The notes under the pieces are model-generated. The model was given only the letters and a program-made list of their open reading frames with translations. It ran no database searches and was not told the DNA's origin. This document shows, one piece after another, positions 10,035-18,880 of a stretch of 64,000 nucleotides of DNA; within the stretch, counting starts at the first letter, position 1, and the number at the start of each line of letters is the position of its first letter. The DNA is taken from the NCBI RefSeq assembly GCF_026625885.1, contig NZ_CP113068.1, positions 4,588,001 through 4,652,000 on the forward strand, given 5' to 3'. The stretch comes from Roseateles sp. SL47 (GTDB lineage Bacteria; Pseudomonadota; Gammaproteobacteria; Burkholderiales; Burkholderiaceae_C). The position numbers were made by a program, and so were the translations under genes.

Positions 10035-10802
10035 ATGAACGAACTCATCCATAGCCTCGCTGCCTGGCTGCTCCCTCCCATGGGTGCGGTCCCCCTGCTT
10101 CTGATGGCCTGGTGGTGGCGGGTCCGGCGCGCCCGACTGGCCACCGGCCTGTTCATACTGGCCCTGGTGGGCTTGTGGGTGGGCAGCAGTGACATGGGCG
10201 CGCAATGGTTGCAGGACCGCCTGCTGGGTCGTTATGAGCCGCTGGCGCTGGAACGCCTGACACAGCGCCCGCCCGAGCAGACCGCCATCGTGGTGTTGGG
10301 AGCCGGCGGGCGGCTGATGGTGCCTGAATATCACTCCGCCCAGCTCAAGCCCCTGTCGATTGAAAGGCTGCGCTACGGCATCTGGCTGGCCCGCCAGTGC
10401 CACTGCCCCTTGCTATTTACCGGTGGCACGGGCCGCGCCGCCAAGCCGGGCCAGCCCAGCGAAGCCGCCTTGGCCGACCGACTGGCCCGCGAGCAGTTCG
10501 GATTCGAGCCCCGCTGGCTCGAAGACCGGGCCTTTGACACGCGGGAGAACGCGCTCTATAGCGCTCAGATGCTGCAGGGGACCGGCGTACGCCGGGTCCT
10601 CCTGGTCACCCATGACCTGCACATGCGGCGATCGCTGCGGGCCTTCCGGGCGGCGCTTCCGCCCGACATCGAGCTGATTCCGGCACCCATCGGCCTGAGC
10701 GGCGAAGGCCTGGAATGGCGCGATGCCCTGCCCTCGGCGGATGGGATCGCCCGTGCGCGTTATCTGGGCTATGAATGGCTCGGCTGGATCGCCGGCCACT
10801 GA
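10035..10802 (+). CDS. YdcF/ElyC-like DUF218 membrane protein
   Basis: The protein has 255 residues. Two N-terminal hydrophobic helices (about residues 6-28 and 34-50) precede a DUF218 domain with AIVVLGAGGRL, YGIWLARQCHCPLLFTGGTG, EAALADRLAREQFGF, DTRENALYSAQML and VLLVTHDLHMRRSLRAFR. This is the layout of the YdcF/SanA/ElyC group, linked to envelope and peptidoglycan-lipid homeostasis in enterobacteria; the biochemical activity is not established. The ATG at 10035 puts the first helix directly at the N-terminus; an in-frame extension to 9984 adds no recognisable sequence. It is divergent from the DUF748 gene, so both may share a control region of about 60 bp. Confidence 0.85.
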   Translation: MNELIHSLAAWLLPPMGAVPLLLMAWWWRVRRARLATGLFILALVGLWVGSSDMGAQWLQDRLLGRYEPLALERLTQRPPEQTAIVVLGAGGRLMVPEYHSAQLKPLSIERLRYGIWLARQCHCPLLFTGGTGRAAKPGQPSEAALADRLAREQFGFEPRWLEDRAFDTRENALYSAQMLQGTGVRRVLLVTHDLHMRRSLRAFRAALPPDIELIPAPIGLSGEGLEWRDALPSADGIARARYLGYEWLGWIAGH

Positions 10803-10836
10803 ATTCGCATCTCTATATAGAGTCCACAAAGAGAAA

Positions 10837-10872
10837 CCCCCTCCAGGCCGGAGATTCCGGACCAGGAAGGGG
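10837..10872 (-). terminator. Nested hairpin downstream of ubiD
   Basis: An outer CCCCxTCC/GGAxGGGG stem encloses a perfect CCGGA-GAT-TCCGG stem. Read on the minus strand it is followed by GTTTCTCTTT, giving a fair intrinsic terminator about 155 bp after the ubiD stop. On the plus strand (after the YdcF-like gene) no T-run follows. A perfect palindrome CTCTATATAGAG lies next to it at 10811-10822. Confidence 0.5.
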
Positions 10873-11026
10873 TGGGCGGACCAGCCGCCTTTGGGGCTCC
10901 GCAGCCATCTGCCGCAGGGCTCCTGGCGCGCAGTGACTGCGCCAGAGGAAATGCCTCGAAAGGCCCTACAAGCTTAGGTGGGGGCCTCCCCGCTTTCAAG
11001 GCGGCGGCGCCTGCCACCCCCGCAAA

Positions 11027-12580
11027 TCAGCCCCCGAACAAACGCTTATATAAATCTTGCGCGCGGGCTTTTTGCTCGGCCGGCATCTCGATCACCCGCC
11101 CCCATTCGCGGGACGTCTCACCGGCCCACTTGTTGGTGGCATCCAGACCCATCTTGCCGCCCAGGCCGCTGACCGGGGATGCAAAGTCGAGGTAGTCGAT
11201 CGGGGTGGACTCCACCAGCGTGGTATCCCGCGCCGGATCCATGCGGGTGGTGATGGCCCAGATCACGTCCTGCCAGCTGCGGATGTCCACATCCTCGTCC
11301 ACGATGACAATGAACTTCGTGTACATGAACTGGCGCAGATAGCTCCACAGGCCGAACATCAGCCGTTTCGCATGGCCGGGATACGCCTTGCGGATGGAGA
11401 TGACCGCCATCCGGTAGCTGCAGCCCTCCGGCGGCAGATAGAAGTCAACGATCTCCGGGAACTGCTTTTGCAGGATGGGCACGAACACCTCGTTCAGCGC
11501 CACCCCCAGCACGGCGGGCTCATCGGGCGGCTTGCCGGTGTAGGTGGAGTGATAGATGGCGCCCTCCCGCTGTGTGATGCGGTTCACTTCGAAGACCGGG
11601 AACCAATCCTGTTCGTTGTAATAACCCGTGTGGTCGCCAAACGGCCCTTCCAGCGCATGCAGGTAGCCGCCCTTTTCCTTGAGCGGCACGCCGTCTTCGC
11701 TGTGACCGGTAAAGCCTGGCTCCGCAGGCGGAATGCAGCCTTCCAGCACAAATTCAGCGCTGGCGGGCACCTGCAGCATGCGGCCGGCCTCCCCCACCTG
11801 GGTGTCCGCCAGTTCGGTGCGGGAGCCGCGCAGCAGGCCGGCAAACTGGTATTCGGACAGGGTGTCCGGCACCGGCGTGACGGCCCCCAGAATGGTGGCG
11901 GGGTCCGCCCCAAGCGCCACCACGATGGGGAACGCTTGTCCCGGATTTGCCAGTGCGAAGTCCCGGAAATCCAGGGCGCCGCCCCGGTGGGCCAGCCAGC
12001 GCATGATGAGCTGGCGCCGGCCAATGAGTTGCTGGCGATAAATCCCCAGGTTCTGGCGCAGCCGCGGTTGGGCGATCGACTGCGGCCCCCGGGTGACCAC
12101 CAGCCCCCAGGTCAGCAGCGGGCCGATGTCTCCTGGCCAGCAGGTCTGGATCGGCAGGCGCTTGAGATCCACGTCCGGCCCCTCCACCACCTGCTCCTGG
12201 CAGGGGGGACGGCGCACGACCGAGGGTTTCATGTCCCACAAGGCCTTGGCCATCTGGGCCAGGCGCCCCACGTCCTTCAATCCCCGAGGCGGTTCCGGCT
12301 CTTTGAGGCTGGCCAGCAGTTGTCCGACCTCCCTCAATTGAGTGGTCGACGCCGCGCCCATGCCCAAGGCCACCCGACGTGGGGTTCCAAACAGGTTGGC
12401 CAGCACCTTTGTGCGATAACCGCTCGGTTGTTCGAACAGCAGCGCGGGCCCTTCTGCCTTGAGCACCATGTCGCTGAGGGCCGTCATCTCCAGCACCGGA
12501 GACACCGGCTCGCCGACGCGACGCAGCTCTCCCATGCCTTCCAAAGCGCCGATAAAGTCACGCAAATCTCGATACTTCAT
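11027..12580 (-). CDS. ubiD: 4-hydroxy-3-polyprenylbenzoate decarboxylase UbiD
   Basis: The protein has 517 residues, normal for UbiD. It decarboxylates 4-hydroxy-3-polyprenylbenzoate in ubiquinone synthesis and needs the prenylated flavin made by UbiX. The sequence starts [22 protein letters not shown] and has [39 protein letters not shown] (prFMN-binding region), [21 protein letters not shown] (catalytic E..D..E region), and a C-terminal [18 protein letters not shown]. The ATG at 12580 is the only sensible start. It is divergent from the lytic transglycosylase. No ubiX lies nearby. Confidence 0.96.
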   Translation of the reverse strand: MKYRDLRDFIGALEGMGELRRVGEPVSPVLEMTALSDMVLKAEGPALLFEQPSGYRTKVLANLFGTPRRVALGMGAASTTQLREVGQLLASLKEPEPPRGLKDVGRLAQMAKALWDMKPSVVRRPPCQEQVVEGPDVDLKRLPIQTCWPGDIGPLLTWGLVVTRGPQSIAQPRLRQNLGIYRQQLIGRRQLIMRWLAHRGGALDFRDFALANPGQAFPIVVALGADPATILGAVTPVPDTLSEYQFAGLLRGSRTELADTQVGEAGRMLQVPASAEFVLEGCIPPAEPGFTGHSEDGVPLKEKGGYLHALEGPFGDHTGYYNEQDWFPVFEVNRITQREGAIYHSTYTGKPPDEPAVLGVALNEVFVPILQKQFPEIVDFYLPPEGCSYRMAVISIRKAYPGHAKRLMFGLWSYLRQFMYTKFIVIVDEDVDIRSWQDVIWAITTRMDPARDTTLVESTPIDYLDFASPVSGLGGKMGLDATNKWAGETSREWGRVIEMPAEQKARAQDLYKRLFGG

Positions 12581-12613
12581 AACTAAAAGAAATTTAGAAG
12601 AGCCCCCATCAGC

Positions 12614-12641
12614 TTGACGGGTTATTTTTGGTCCCTAGAAT
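12614..12641 (+). promoter_or_regulatory. Strong sigma70-type promoter
   Basis: TTGACG (12614-12619), a 16-base spacer and TAGAAT (12636-12641) form one of the best housekeeping promoters in the window. The predicted start of transcription is near 12648, about 200 bases before the lytic transglycosylase ATG. The AT-rich spacer contrasts with the GC-rich surroundings. Confidence 0.7.
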
Positions 12642-12647
12642 CGCGCC

Positions 12648-12846
12648 CTGCCCTGCTTTCAGGGTAATCCCGGCCTTCGCTTTTGGGACAGCAAGGTCGG
12701 CCCGCTGCCAATGGACGCCGGAAGTCCAGTTGCCTCGTCTCTCTGCAGAGACGGATGAGGCTCAGGTCTGATCCGGCCCATTATCGCCACCCCTCGTGGG
12801 GGCCTCGTTGAGGGGCCTTTGCTGGGATGTCGGAGAAAGGAGTCGC
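12648..12846 (+). ncRNA. Structured ~200-nt leader or small RNA
   Basis: There is no open frame of note between the promoter and the ATG at 12847. The stretch is rich in local inverted repeats: CCCTG-CTTT-CAGGG near its 5' end, GCCTC/GAGGC enclosing CGTCTC/GAGACG in the middle, and CCCCTC/GAGGGG shortly before the ribosome site. Strong promoter, about 200 nt, high structure and the position between ubiD and a transglycosylase gene would fit either a stable small RNA (6S RNA is a candidate by size) or a regulatory 5' leader. I cannot align it to 6S RNA by eye, so the class stays open. Confidence 0.35.
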
Positions 12847-13710
12847 ATGACAGCGCGTTCGCATGTTCTTTCCCTCTCGCTCCAGGCGCGTTCTGCCCTG
12901 GTCTTGTTTGTCAAGGATATTGGCCAGGGTCTTCTGGTCGTCAGTCACAACACGCTCGCCCTGCTTGGATTTGCCGTTCTGGCCATCGGCATCGTGTTCG
13001 CCAGCCAGGCAGATCTCCGCCAGGACACCGAAAGCAAGGTGCTGGGCTGGCTGAATGCCCGCCATGAAGCCCGTGTGGAAGCCTCCGGTGATGTACTGGC
13101 CCTCATGGCCGAGCCGGACGCCATCAGCCGAGCCACTGCGGTAGACCCGAAGCAGCTCACCCACCAGCAGGCGGCGGTGGCGCAATATCTGGCGCGCCGC
13201 TACCGCGTGGCGCCGGAGCCGGTGAGCCGCCTGGTGAAGGAAGCCTGGGAGGTCGGGCAGCGCGCCCGCGTGGACCCCACGCTGATCCTGTCCATCATGG
13301 CCATTGAGTCGGGGTTCAACCCCTTCGCCCAAAGCTCGGTGGGCGCCCAGGGTCTGATGCAGGTGCTGACGCGCGTGCATGACGACAAGTACGAAGCCTT
13401 CGGCGGCAATCTGGCCGCGTTCGACCCCATCACCAACCTGCGGGTCGGCGTGCAGGTGCTGAAGGAGTGCATTCAGCGCGCGGGCAGCATCGAAGAAGGT
13501 CTGCGCCGTTATGTGGGCGCCGCCAATCTGCCGGACGACACCGGTTATGCCGCACGCGTGCTGGCTGAGCAGGACCTGCTGAAGATGGTGGTGGCCGGCC
13601 GCAATGTGTCGCCCAACGCACCTCGTCCGGCCCGCGAGCCGTCGTCGGCACCGCAACCCAGCCCTCCGAATGGAGAGCAGGTTGCCATGGTGAGCCACCC
13701 CACTCCCTGA
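12847..13710 (+). CDS. Membrane-anchored SLT-family lytic transglycosylase
   Basis: The protein has 287 residues. An N-terminal transmembrane segment (LLVVSHNTLALLGFAVLAIGIVF, about residues 29-51) places the catalytic domain in the periplasm. The SLT domain spans roughly residues 135-245, with the catalytic Glu at 154 in IMAIESGFNPFA, followed by GAQGLMQVLTRVHDDKY and NLRVGVQVLKECI. It cleaves peptidoglycan glycan strands, giving 1,6-anhydro ends. The C-terminal 35 residues are Pro/Ser-rich and probably disordered. The ATG at 12847 has a GGAGAAAGGAG ribosome site. A strong promoter and long leader lie upstream. Confidence 0.9.
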   Translation: MTARSHVLSLSLQARSALVLFVKDIGQGLLVVSHNTLALLGFAVLAIGIVFASQADLRQDTESKVLGWLNARHEARVEASGDVLALMAEPDAISRATAVDPKQLTHQQAAVAQYLARRYRVAPEPVSRLVKEAWEVGQRARVDPTLILSIMAIESGFNPFAQSSVGAQGLMQVLTRVHDDKYEAFGGNLAAFDPITNLRVGVQVLKECIQRAGSIEEGLRRYVGAANLPDDTGYAARVLAEQDLLKMVVAGRNVSPNAPRPAREPSSAPQPSPPNGEQVAMVSHPTP

Positions 13711-13764
13711 GCCCCGTGCGTGCCAGGCCCCTCGCCACAGTTGCGGCGGAGGTACACTTGGCGC

Positions 13765-13897
13765 TCGCGCAACTGGCGATGAGGCCGGGCAGCTACGCCG
13801 GGCCAAGGTGGGTCACCACCGGGGAGCGCGAACGACGTTGAATCCGTGACGGCCATGGCCGGGCGGGTTCTTCGTTGTCAGTGCCGTTCGCCTGGGC
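13765..13897 (+). promoter_or_regulatory. ZTP (pfl-type) riboswitch upstream of glyA
   Basis: The core elements of the ZMP/ZTP riboswitch are visible in order. P1 strand TCGCGC (13765-13770) is followed at once by AACTGGCG. A GGTGG-GTCA-CCACC hairpin comes next, then GGGGA and the other P1 strand GCGCGA (13826-13831). After a variable linker, the 3' domain carries CGCCTGGGC (13889-13897), the strand that forms the pseudoknot. P1 pairs perfectly over 6 bp. ZTP riboswitches sense the purine intermediate ZMP/ZTP, which accumulates under folate stress, and switch on one-carbon genes such as glyA. About 100 bases of expression platform separate it from the glyA ATG; its switching mechanism was not worked out. 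Confidence 0.8.
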
Positions 13898-13999
13898 CGC
13901 CACTCGCAGTTGCGCACGTCCGTCTGTTGTTTCCGACCTTGTTCCTGACGGGCGCTGCAGCCACTGCCACGCGGCGCCAACCCTTGAGCCGACACCATC

Positions 14000-15250
14000 A
14001 TGTTTGACCGCAATCAACACACCCTCGCCAACGTGGACGCGGAAGTCTTTGCCGCGATCCAGCAGGAAACCCAGCGCCAGGAAGATCACATCGAGCTGAT
14101 CGCTTCCGAGAACTACACCTCCCCGGCGGTGATGCAGGCGCAAGGCAGCCAGCTCACCAACAAGTACGCCGAAGGGTATCCGGGCAAGCGTTACTACGGC
14201 GGCTGCGAATATGTGGACATCGTCGAGCAGCTCGCCATCGACCGTCTGAAGCAATTGTTTGGTGCCGAATACGCCAACGTGCAACCCAATTCCGGCTCCC
14301 AGGCCAACCAGGGCGTGTTCTTCGCGCTGCTGCAGCCCGGCGACACCATCATGGGCATGAGCCTCGCCGAAGGCGGCCACCTGACCCACGGCATGCCGCT
14401 GAACATGAGCGGCAAGTGGTTCAACGTCATCAGCTACGGTCTCAACGACAAGGAAGAGATCGACTATGACGCGATGGAAGCCCTGGCCCGCGAGAAGAAG
14501 CCCAAGCTGATCATTGCTGGCGCCTCCGCCTATGCCCTGCGCATCGACTTCGAGCGCTTCTCCCGCATCGCCAAGGAAATCGGCGCCTACTTCATGGTGG
14601 ACATGGCCCACTATGCCGGCCTGATCGCCGCAGGTGTCTACCCCAACCCGCTGCCTTTTGCGGACGTGGTCACCTCCACCACGCACAAGAGCCTGCGTGG
14701 CCCTCGTGGCGGCATCATCCTGATGAACGACGAGGCGATTGCCAAGAAGATCAACTCGGCCATCTTCCCCGGCATCCAGGGCGGCCCGTTGATGCATGTC
14801 ATCGCCGGCAAGGCGGTGGCCTTCAAGGAAGCGCTGACGCCTGAATTCAAGGCCTACCAGCAACAAGTGGTGGCCAATGCCAAGGTGCTGGCCGAAACCC
14901 TGATCGAACGTGGCCTGCGCATCGTCTCCGGCCGGACCGAAAGCCATGTGATGCTGGTGGACCTGCGTCCCAAGGGCCTGACCGGCAAGGAAGCCGAGGC
15001 CATCTTGGGCGCCGCCCACATGACCTGCAACAAGAACGGCATCCCGAACGACCCGCAGAAGCCGATGGTCACCAGCGGCATCCGTCTGGGCACTCCGGCC
15101 ATGACCACGCGTGGTTTCAAGGAAGAACAGGCCCGCCAGACCGCCCACCTGATTGCCGACGTGCTGGACAACCCGCACGACGAGGCCAATCTGGCCAAGG
15201 TCCGCGCCCAAGTGGCCGAACTGGCTCGCCAGTTCCCGGTCTACCGCTGA
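14000..15250 (+). CDS. glyA: Serine hydroxymethyltransferase
   Basis: The protein has 416 residues, the standard length. It interconverts serine and glycine with tetrahydrofolate, supplying one-carbon units. Signatures are [41 protein letters not shown], the PLP lysine at residue 230 in [14 protein letters not shown], and [16 protein letters not shown] near the C-terminus. The start ATG at 14000 opens the conserved [10 protein letters not shown]-terminus. A ZTP-type riboswitch upstream suggests control by folate/purine status. It is followed after 10 bp by nrdR, so the two are probably cotranscribed. Confidence 0.98.
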   Translation: MFDRNQHTLANVDAEVFAAIQQETQRQEDHIELIASENYTSPAVMQAQGSQLTNKYAEGYPGKRYYGGCEYVDIVEQLAIDRLKQLFGAEYANVQPNSGSQANQGVFFALLQPGDTIMGMSLAEGGHLTHGMPLNMSGKWFNVISYGLNDKEEIDYDAMEALAREKKPKLIIAGASAYALRIDFERFSRIAKEIGAYFMVDMAHYAGLIAAGVYPNPLPFADVVTSTTHKSLRGPRGGIILMNDEAIAKKINSAIFPGIQGGPLMHVIAGKAVAFKEALTPEFKAYQQQVVANAKVLAETLIERGLRIVSGRTESHVMLVDLRPKGLTGKEAEAILGAAHMTCNKNGIPNDPQKPMVTSGIRLGTPAMTTRGFKEEQARQTAHLIADVLDNPHDEANLAKVRAQVAELARQFPVYR

Positions 15251-15260
15251 GGCCGCGCGC

Positions 15261-15704
15261 ATGCGTTGCCCGTTCTGTGGCCATGGCGACACCCAGGTGT
15301 CGGAAACCCGTGAGTCCGACGAGGGTGACGTTGTGCGTCGGCGCCGCCGGTGCCACTCCTGCGACAAGCGCTTCACCACCTACGAGCGGGCCGACATCGC
15401 CCTTCCGATGGTGGTGAAGAAGGACGGCACACGGGCGGATTTTGATGCCTCCAAGCTGCGCGCATCGATGTCCCTGGCCCTGCGCAAGCGGCCGGTGAGC
15501 ATCGAGCAGATCGACGCCGCGCTGGAGCGCATCCAGGAGAAGCTGCTCACCAGCGGTGCGCGGGAAGTGGCCTCCACCAAGCTGGGCGAGCACGTGATGC
15601 GTGAACTCAAGAAGATCGACAAGGTGGCGTATGTGCGCTTCGCGTCGGTCTATCGCAGCTTTGAGGACGTGGATGAGTTCCGACAGTTGATTCGGGACAT
15701 CTGA
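15261..15704 (+). CDS. nrdR: Transcriptional repressor NrdR
   Basis: The protein has 147 residues. An N-terminal zinc ribbon (MRCPFCG with Cys3/Cys6, and [12 protein letters not shown] with the second Cys pair) is followed by an ATP-cone domain ([31 protein letters not shown]). NrdR binds boxes upstream of ribonucleotide reductase genes and represses them when dATP-loaded; none of its targets lie in this window. The ATG at 15261 is 10 bp after the glyA stop, a common betaproteobacterial pairing. A clear intrinsic terminator follows the gene. Confidence 0.97.
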   Translation: MRCPFCGHGDTQVSETRESDEGDVVRRRRRCHSCDKRFTTYERADIALPMVVKKDGTRADFDASKLRASMSLALRKRPVSIEQIDAALERIQEKLLTSGAREVASTKLGEHVMRELKKIDKVAYVRFASVYRSFEDVDEFRQLIRDI

Positions 15705-15745
15705 ACGGCCTCGCGGCCTGCGCTTCTCTCCCTCCATCTGCAACA

Positions 15746-15774
15746 ACGGGCCTTCGGGCCCGTTTCGTTTTTGT
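15746..15774 (+). terminator. Intrinsic terminator after nrdR
   Basis: A stem ACGGGCC-TTCG-GGCCCGT (stable UUCG tetraloop) is followed by TTCGTTTTTG. This is the clearest rho-independent terminator in the window and ends the glyA-nrdR transcript before the minor-pilin operon. Confidence 0.92.
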
Positions 15775-15932
15775 GGGTGCGGGTGGTGGGTGCGGATGGG
15801 CACACGCCCCCGCTTCATGGGGCCCCCTGCCCCACCCTCAGGGCGAAGCGCGATGGCTGCCTGAATCCTAGAGTGAGGTCTGTGCCGCAGTGCCATCCGG
15901 CGGCGGCGTCCCCATTTCGAAAGGGCAGACCG

Positions 15933-16517
15933 ATGACCCCTCCGCACACGACCCTGCTCCGGCGCTGTAACACCCGCCCAACATGCCACGGCTTCACGCT
16001 GCTGGAAACCCTGGTGGTGGTGGCGCTGCTCGCGGCGCTGCTGGCCTTTGTGCTGCCGGCCGGCATCCAGTGGCAGCAGCGGCAGCGGCTCTGGCATGCT
16101 GCCGAGCAGGTGCTTAGCGACCTGTACCTGGCGCGTGGCGAGGCGCTGCACGGCGCCCGCAACATCATCTTTCGCATCATCCCTTCGGCCGCCGGCAGTT
16201 GCTATGTGGTCTTCAGCGGGCCGGTGAACGGCTGCAGCTGCAGTGTGGAAGGTCCCCCCAGTTGCGGCGGTGATGCACGACCGCTGAAAACCGCTCAATG
16301 GCCCCACCGTTCAGGTTTTCCGATGCTGATCACCAATGTGCCGTCGATGCTCTTCAGTGGCCGGCAGGGCACCGTGGCCCTCGCGGCCACGCTGCGCATC
16401 AGCATCGAGGACGTGGGGGAAGTGCGGCATGTCGTGGGCATCACGGGGCGCATTCGCAGTTGCTCTGCCGGGAAGTCTTTCATGCGCTGGGCCGCTTGCG
16501 AAGGAGCGGGGTCATGA
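15933..16517 (+). CDS. fimT: Minor pilin FimT/GspH-like
   Basis: The protein has 194 residues. The prepilin cleavage/methylation site is HG|FTLLETLVVVALLAALLAFVLPAG (about residues 20-44), which forms the N-terminal hydrophobic alpha helix. A GspH/FimT-type globular domain follows, with Cys-rich loops (CSCSVEGPPSC) probably holding a disulfide. FimT minor pilins sit at the type IVa pilus tip complex and in related bacteria bind DNA during natural transformation. ATG 15933 has a GAAAGGG ribosome site and gives a 21-residue leader. It is the first gene of a five-gene run whose members overlap by ATGA or sit within 14 bp. Confidence 0.85.
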   Translation: MTPPHTTLLRRCNTRPTCHGFTLLETLVVVALLAALLAFVLPAGIQWQQRQRLWHAAEQVLSDLYLARGEALHGARNIIFRIIPSAAGSCYVVFSGPVNGCSCSVEGPPSCGGDARPLKTAQWPHRSGFPMLITNVPSMLFSGRQGTVALAATLRISIEDVGEVRHVVGITGRIRSCSAGKSFMRWAACEGAGS

Positions 16518-16948
16518 CACGCGCCTTGCATCCCATCCCGATCGGATTCACCTTGCTGGAACTGATGCTGGCGCTGCTGCTGCTGGGCCTCCTCACCAGC
16601 GTGGCCCTGCCGGGCTACCGCAACCATTGGCTGAAAGCCCATCGGGCGGAAGCTGTGGAGGCACTGAACACCCTGCATCTGGCGCAAGAAGCGTTCCGGA
16701 CCCAACAGACCCGTTATGCCCAGAGCCTGACCGAGCTGATGGCGTCCGAGCTGTCCGCGCAGCAACGCTACCGGCTGCGTGTGCTCCAGGCGTCGGCGGA
16801 GGGCTACACGCTGGAAGCCGAGGCCTTGGGAGACCAGGTACAGGACCAGCACTGCCAGCGATTCAGGCTGGTTCAACAGCAGGGGCAGGTCAGCGTCTAC
16901 GGGCTGGGTGCCGGGCAGACCCTGTCGCCGAGTTGTTGGCCGCAGTGA
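16514..16948 (+). CDS. pilE: Type IV minor pilin, PilE-like
   Basis: The protein has 144 residues. It has a short leader and the prepilin site IG|FTLLELMLALLLLGLLTSVALPGYRNHW with Glu5, then a small pilin domain (AEAVEALNTLHLAQEAFRTQQTRYAQSL) and a C-terminal Cys pair. The layout is that of the PilE-type minor pilins found with fimT/pilV/pilW/pilX in Burkholderiales. The ATG at 16514 overlaps the fimT stop as ATGA, indicating translational coupling. A role in priming pilus assembly is inferred from the family. Confidence 0.85.
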   Translation: MTRALHPIPIGFTLLELMLALLLLGLLTSVALPGYRNHWLKAHRAEAVEALNTLHLAQEAFRTQQTRYAQSLTELMASELSAQQRYRLRVLQASAEGYTLEAEALGDQVQDQHCQRFRLVQQQGQVSVYGLGAGQTLSPSCWPQ

Positions 16949-16961
16949 GGAGGGGATGTCG

Positions 16962-17765
16962 ATGTTCAACTCCCCCTCGCACCAGGACTGCGCAGCCCGT
17001 GCGCGAAGCTGGCAGAGTGCGCCACGCGCGAAGCCACCACTGGCGGCCCGAATCTCCGCCTCTGCCGGCTTCACCCTCATCGAATTCATGGTCGGGCTCA
17101 CCATCGGCTTGGTGGTGGTGGCGGGCGCCTTGAGCTGGGCCGGCCAGAGTCTCGCGGCTCAGGTCCGCCAGCGCCGAAGCTGGCAACTGCATCAGGAGTT
17201 GCGGGCCATCGCCTCGCAATTGCAGATGGAATTGCGGCGTGCCGGCGCGCACGGGCGCCCCTCTCAGTTGGTGTGGCGCGCGGACAGGGGGGCCAGTGCC
17301 AATCCATTCACAGAGATCAGCGCAAGCGGTGGTGGGTGGAGCGGTGCATCCAGCGGCACCAGTAGCAGCGCTGGAAGCAGCGGGGGTAACCTCGGTAGCA
17401 GCGGCACGCTTCGTTTGAACCGGGCCCTGGACCGCGACATCACGCAGCCCGATGCCAGCACCGAGGTCACGTTTCGCTGGCTGGATGGCCGCCTGGACCA
17501 GACCATCGGCGGCCGCTTCCAACCGTGGACCGACCCGGCGCTGATGCAGATCAGCGGATTCTCTGCCTCGGTACACAGGGTGCCTCATCCCTTGGGGCCG
17601 CCCTGCGCACCCGCTGTGGAGACACGCACGGTGCAGGTTCTGCTGCAAGGGCAGTCCACACAAGACCCAAAGATTCAGCAGCAGTTGGGGCTGTCCGTCC
17701 ATGTGCGCAACGACCCTGCGCCCATCGCCTCCCCCGACCCCGCGCTTGCAGGAGGCTGCCCATGA
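16962..17765 (+). CDS. pilW: Minor pilin PilW
   Basis: The protein has 267 residues. An unusually long leader of about 28 residues ends at AG|FTLIEFMVGLTIGLVVVAGALSWAG, the prepilin helix. The globular part contains a Gly/Ser-rich loop (about residues 115-145) of low complexity and a Cys pair. PilW belongs to the minor-pilin complex that primes type IVa pili. Two in-frame ATGs compete: 16956 sits only 2 bases after AGGAGG, while 16962 has the ideal 8-base spacing, so 16962 is preferred. Confidence 0.82.
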   Translation: MFNSPSHQDCAARARSWQSAPRAKPPLAARISASAGFTLIEFMVGLTIGLVVVAGALSWAGQSLAAQVRQRRSWQLHQELRAIASQLQMELRRAGAHGRPSQLVWRADRGASANPFTEISASGGGWSGASSGTSSSAGSSGGNLGSSGTLRLNRALDRDITQPDASTEVTFRWLDGRLDQTIGGRFQPWTDPALMQISGFSASVHRVPHPLGPPCAPAVETRTVQVLLQGQSTQDPKIQQQLGLSVHVRNDPAPIASPDPALAGGCP

Positions 17766-18880
17766 CCCGCCAGCCCCAACGCGGCGCTTCCACCCTGCTG
17801 CTATGCAGCCTCCTGCTCATGGTGCTGGGGCTGGCCGGCCTGTGGAGTGCACGCCATCTGGGCGCGGCGCAGCGCATGGCCGCCACCGACCAACGAGCGG
17901 CAATGGCCGTTCAGGCGGCGGATGCCGGGCTGGCCTGGGCCAGCGCCATGCTCAATACCGGCCGCATCGACAACACCTGCCGACCGACCTTCAACAGCGG
18001 ACAGGATTTGCGTGAACGCGCCCTGCGCACTGATGCGAATGGACACCTCCTGCCCGCGCCGGGGCGCCCAGCCGTCGCGACCTGCATCAACATCGGTGCC
18101 CAGCGATGGGATTGCCGCTGCGACGGGCGCCTCCCCGACTCATCACCCTCACCCTTACCCTCATCCTCACCGTCTCAATCGCCCTCGCCCACCCCGGCGC
18201 CGCCCCGTGCCCCACAGCCCAGCTTTGCCATCCGCTTCACGGATACCGACACCCCTGGCCAACTGAGCCTCATCTCACGCGGGTGCAGCGAGCCCTCACC
18301 CGCCTGCGCCGATCCGGACCTTCCCCCGCCCGACAGCACCGGCCTTGCGGAACACAGCCAGCATCTCGCCCTGCTGAGTGCCCTGCGCCGGCCGCCCGCC
18401 AGCCCCCTGGTGGAGGGCAACAACGCCTTTGTTCGGGTCTTTGGCTACCCTTCCAGCCAATACCGCCTTCAACCCGCTCTGACGCGCCTGCGTTGCGGCG
18501 CCGACTGCGGACCGGAGTTGCGGCAGGCCTTTGCCCGGGGTCGCCGACTGATCTGGATCGACGGCAGCGTGACCCTTCGGGAAGCGCCGCCGATGCCCGC
18601 CTCCCAGGAGCCGGTGGTCCTGCTCGTGGATGGTCAACTGAACATCCAGACCGCCATGGACTTCTCCGGCGTTCTCTACGCCCGCAGCGGTATCCATTGG
18701 CAGCCACCTGTTGGCAGCCGTTCCCTGCTGAGAGGCGCAGTCATCACCGAGGGGCAACTCATCCGTCCAGCCGCACCAACGACCATCACACTGGAATGGG
18801 ATGCCGACCTGCTCAACCGCATCAGTCGGCAGATGGGCAGCTATCTGCCGGTGCCGGGTGGCTGGAGTACACGCCGATGA
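17762..18880 (+). CDS. pilX: Minor pilin PilX-like
   Basis: The protein has 372 residues. The N-terminus RGASTLLLCSLLLMVLGLAGLWSARHLGAAQR is the PilX_N type hydrophobic helix, lacking a classical Glu5 as PilX/GspK-like pilins do. The domain is much larger than a typical PilX. It holds a Ser-Pro-rich linker (about residues 122-145, from SSPSPLPSSSPSQS onward) that breaks the globular part in two. It overlaps pilW (ATGA at 17762-17765) and pilV (ATGA at 18877-18880). It probably belongs to the type IVa tip complex. Confidence 0.78.
   Translation: MTRQPQRGASTLLLCSLLLMVLGLAGLWSARHLGAAQRMAATDQRAAMAVQAADAGLAWASAMLNTGRIDNTCRPTFNSGQDLRERALRTDANGHLLPAPGRPAVATCINIGAQRWDCRCDGRLPDSSPSPLPSSSPSQSPSPTPAPPRAPQPSFAIRFTDTDTPGQLSLISRGCSEPSPACADPDLPPPDSTGLAEHSQHLALLSALRRPPASPLVEGNNAFVRVFGYPSSQYRLQPALTRLRCGADCGPELRQAFARGRRLIWIDGSVTLREAPPMPASQEPVVLLVDGQLNIQTAMDFSGVLYARSGIHWQPPVGSRSLLRGAVITEGQLIRPAAPTTITLEWDADLLNRISRQMGSYLPVPGGWSTRR

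Noticed and set aside
10811..10822. Perfect palindrome CTCTATATAGAG taken as a regulatory site
   Set aside because: It lies downstream of the YdcF-like gene and far from any start; no second copy or known regulator fits.
11057..12586. A 509-codon open frame opposite ubiD
   Set aside because: The ubiD product is fully convincing on the other strand; this frame has His/Gln/Arg-rich shadow composition.
13793..15379. A 528-codon open frame opposite glyA
   Set aside because: It is a GC-driven shadow of a highly conserved gene; the translation has no recognisable motif and no ribosome site.
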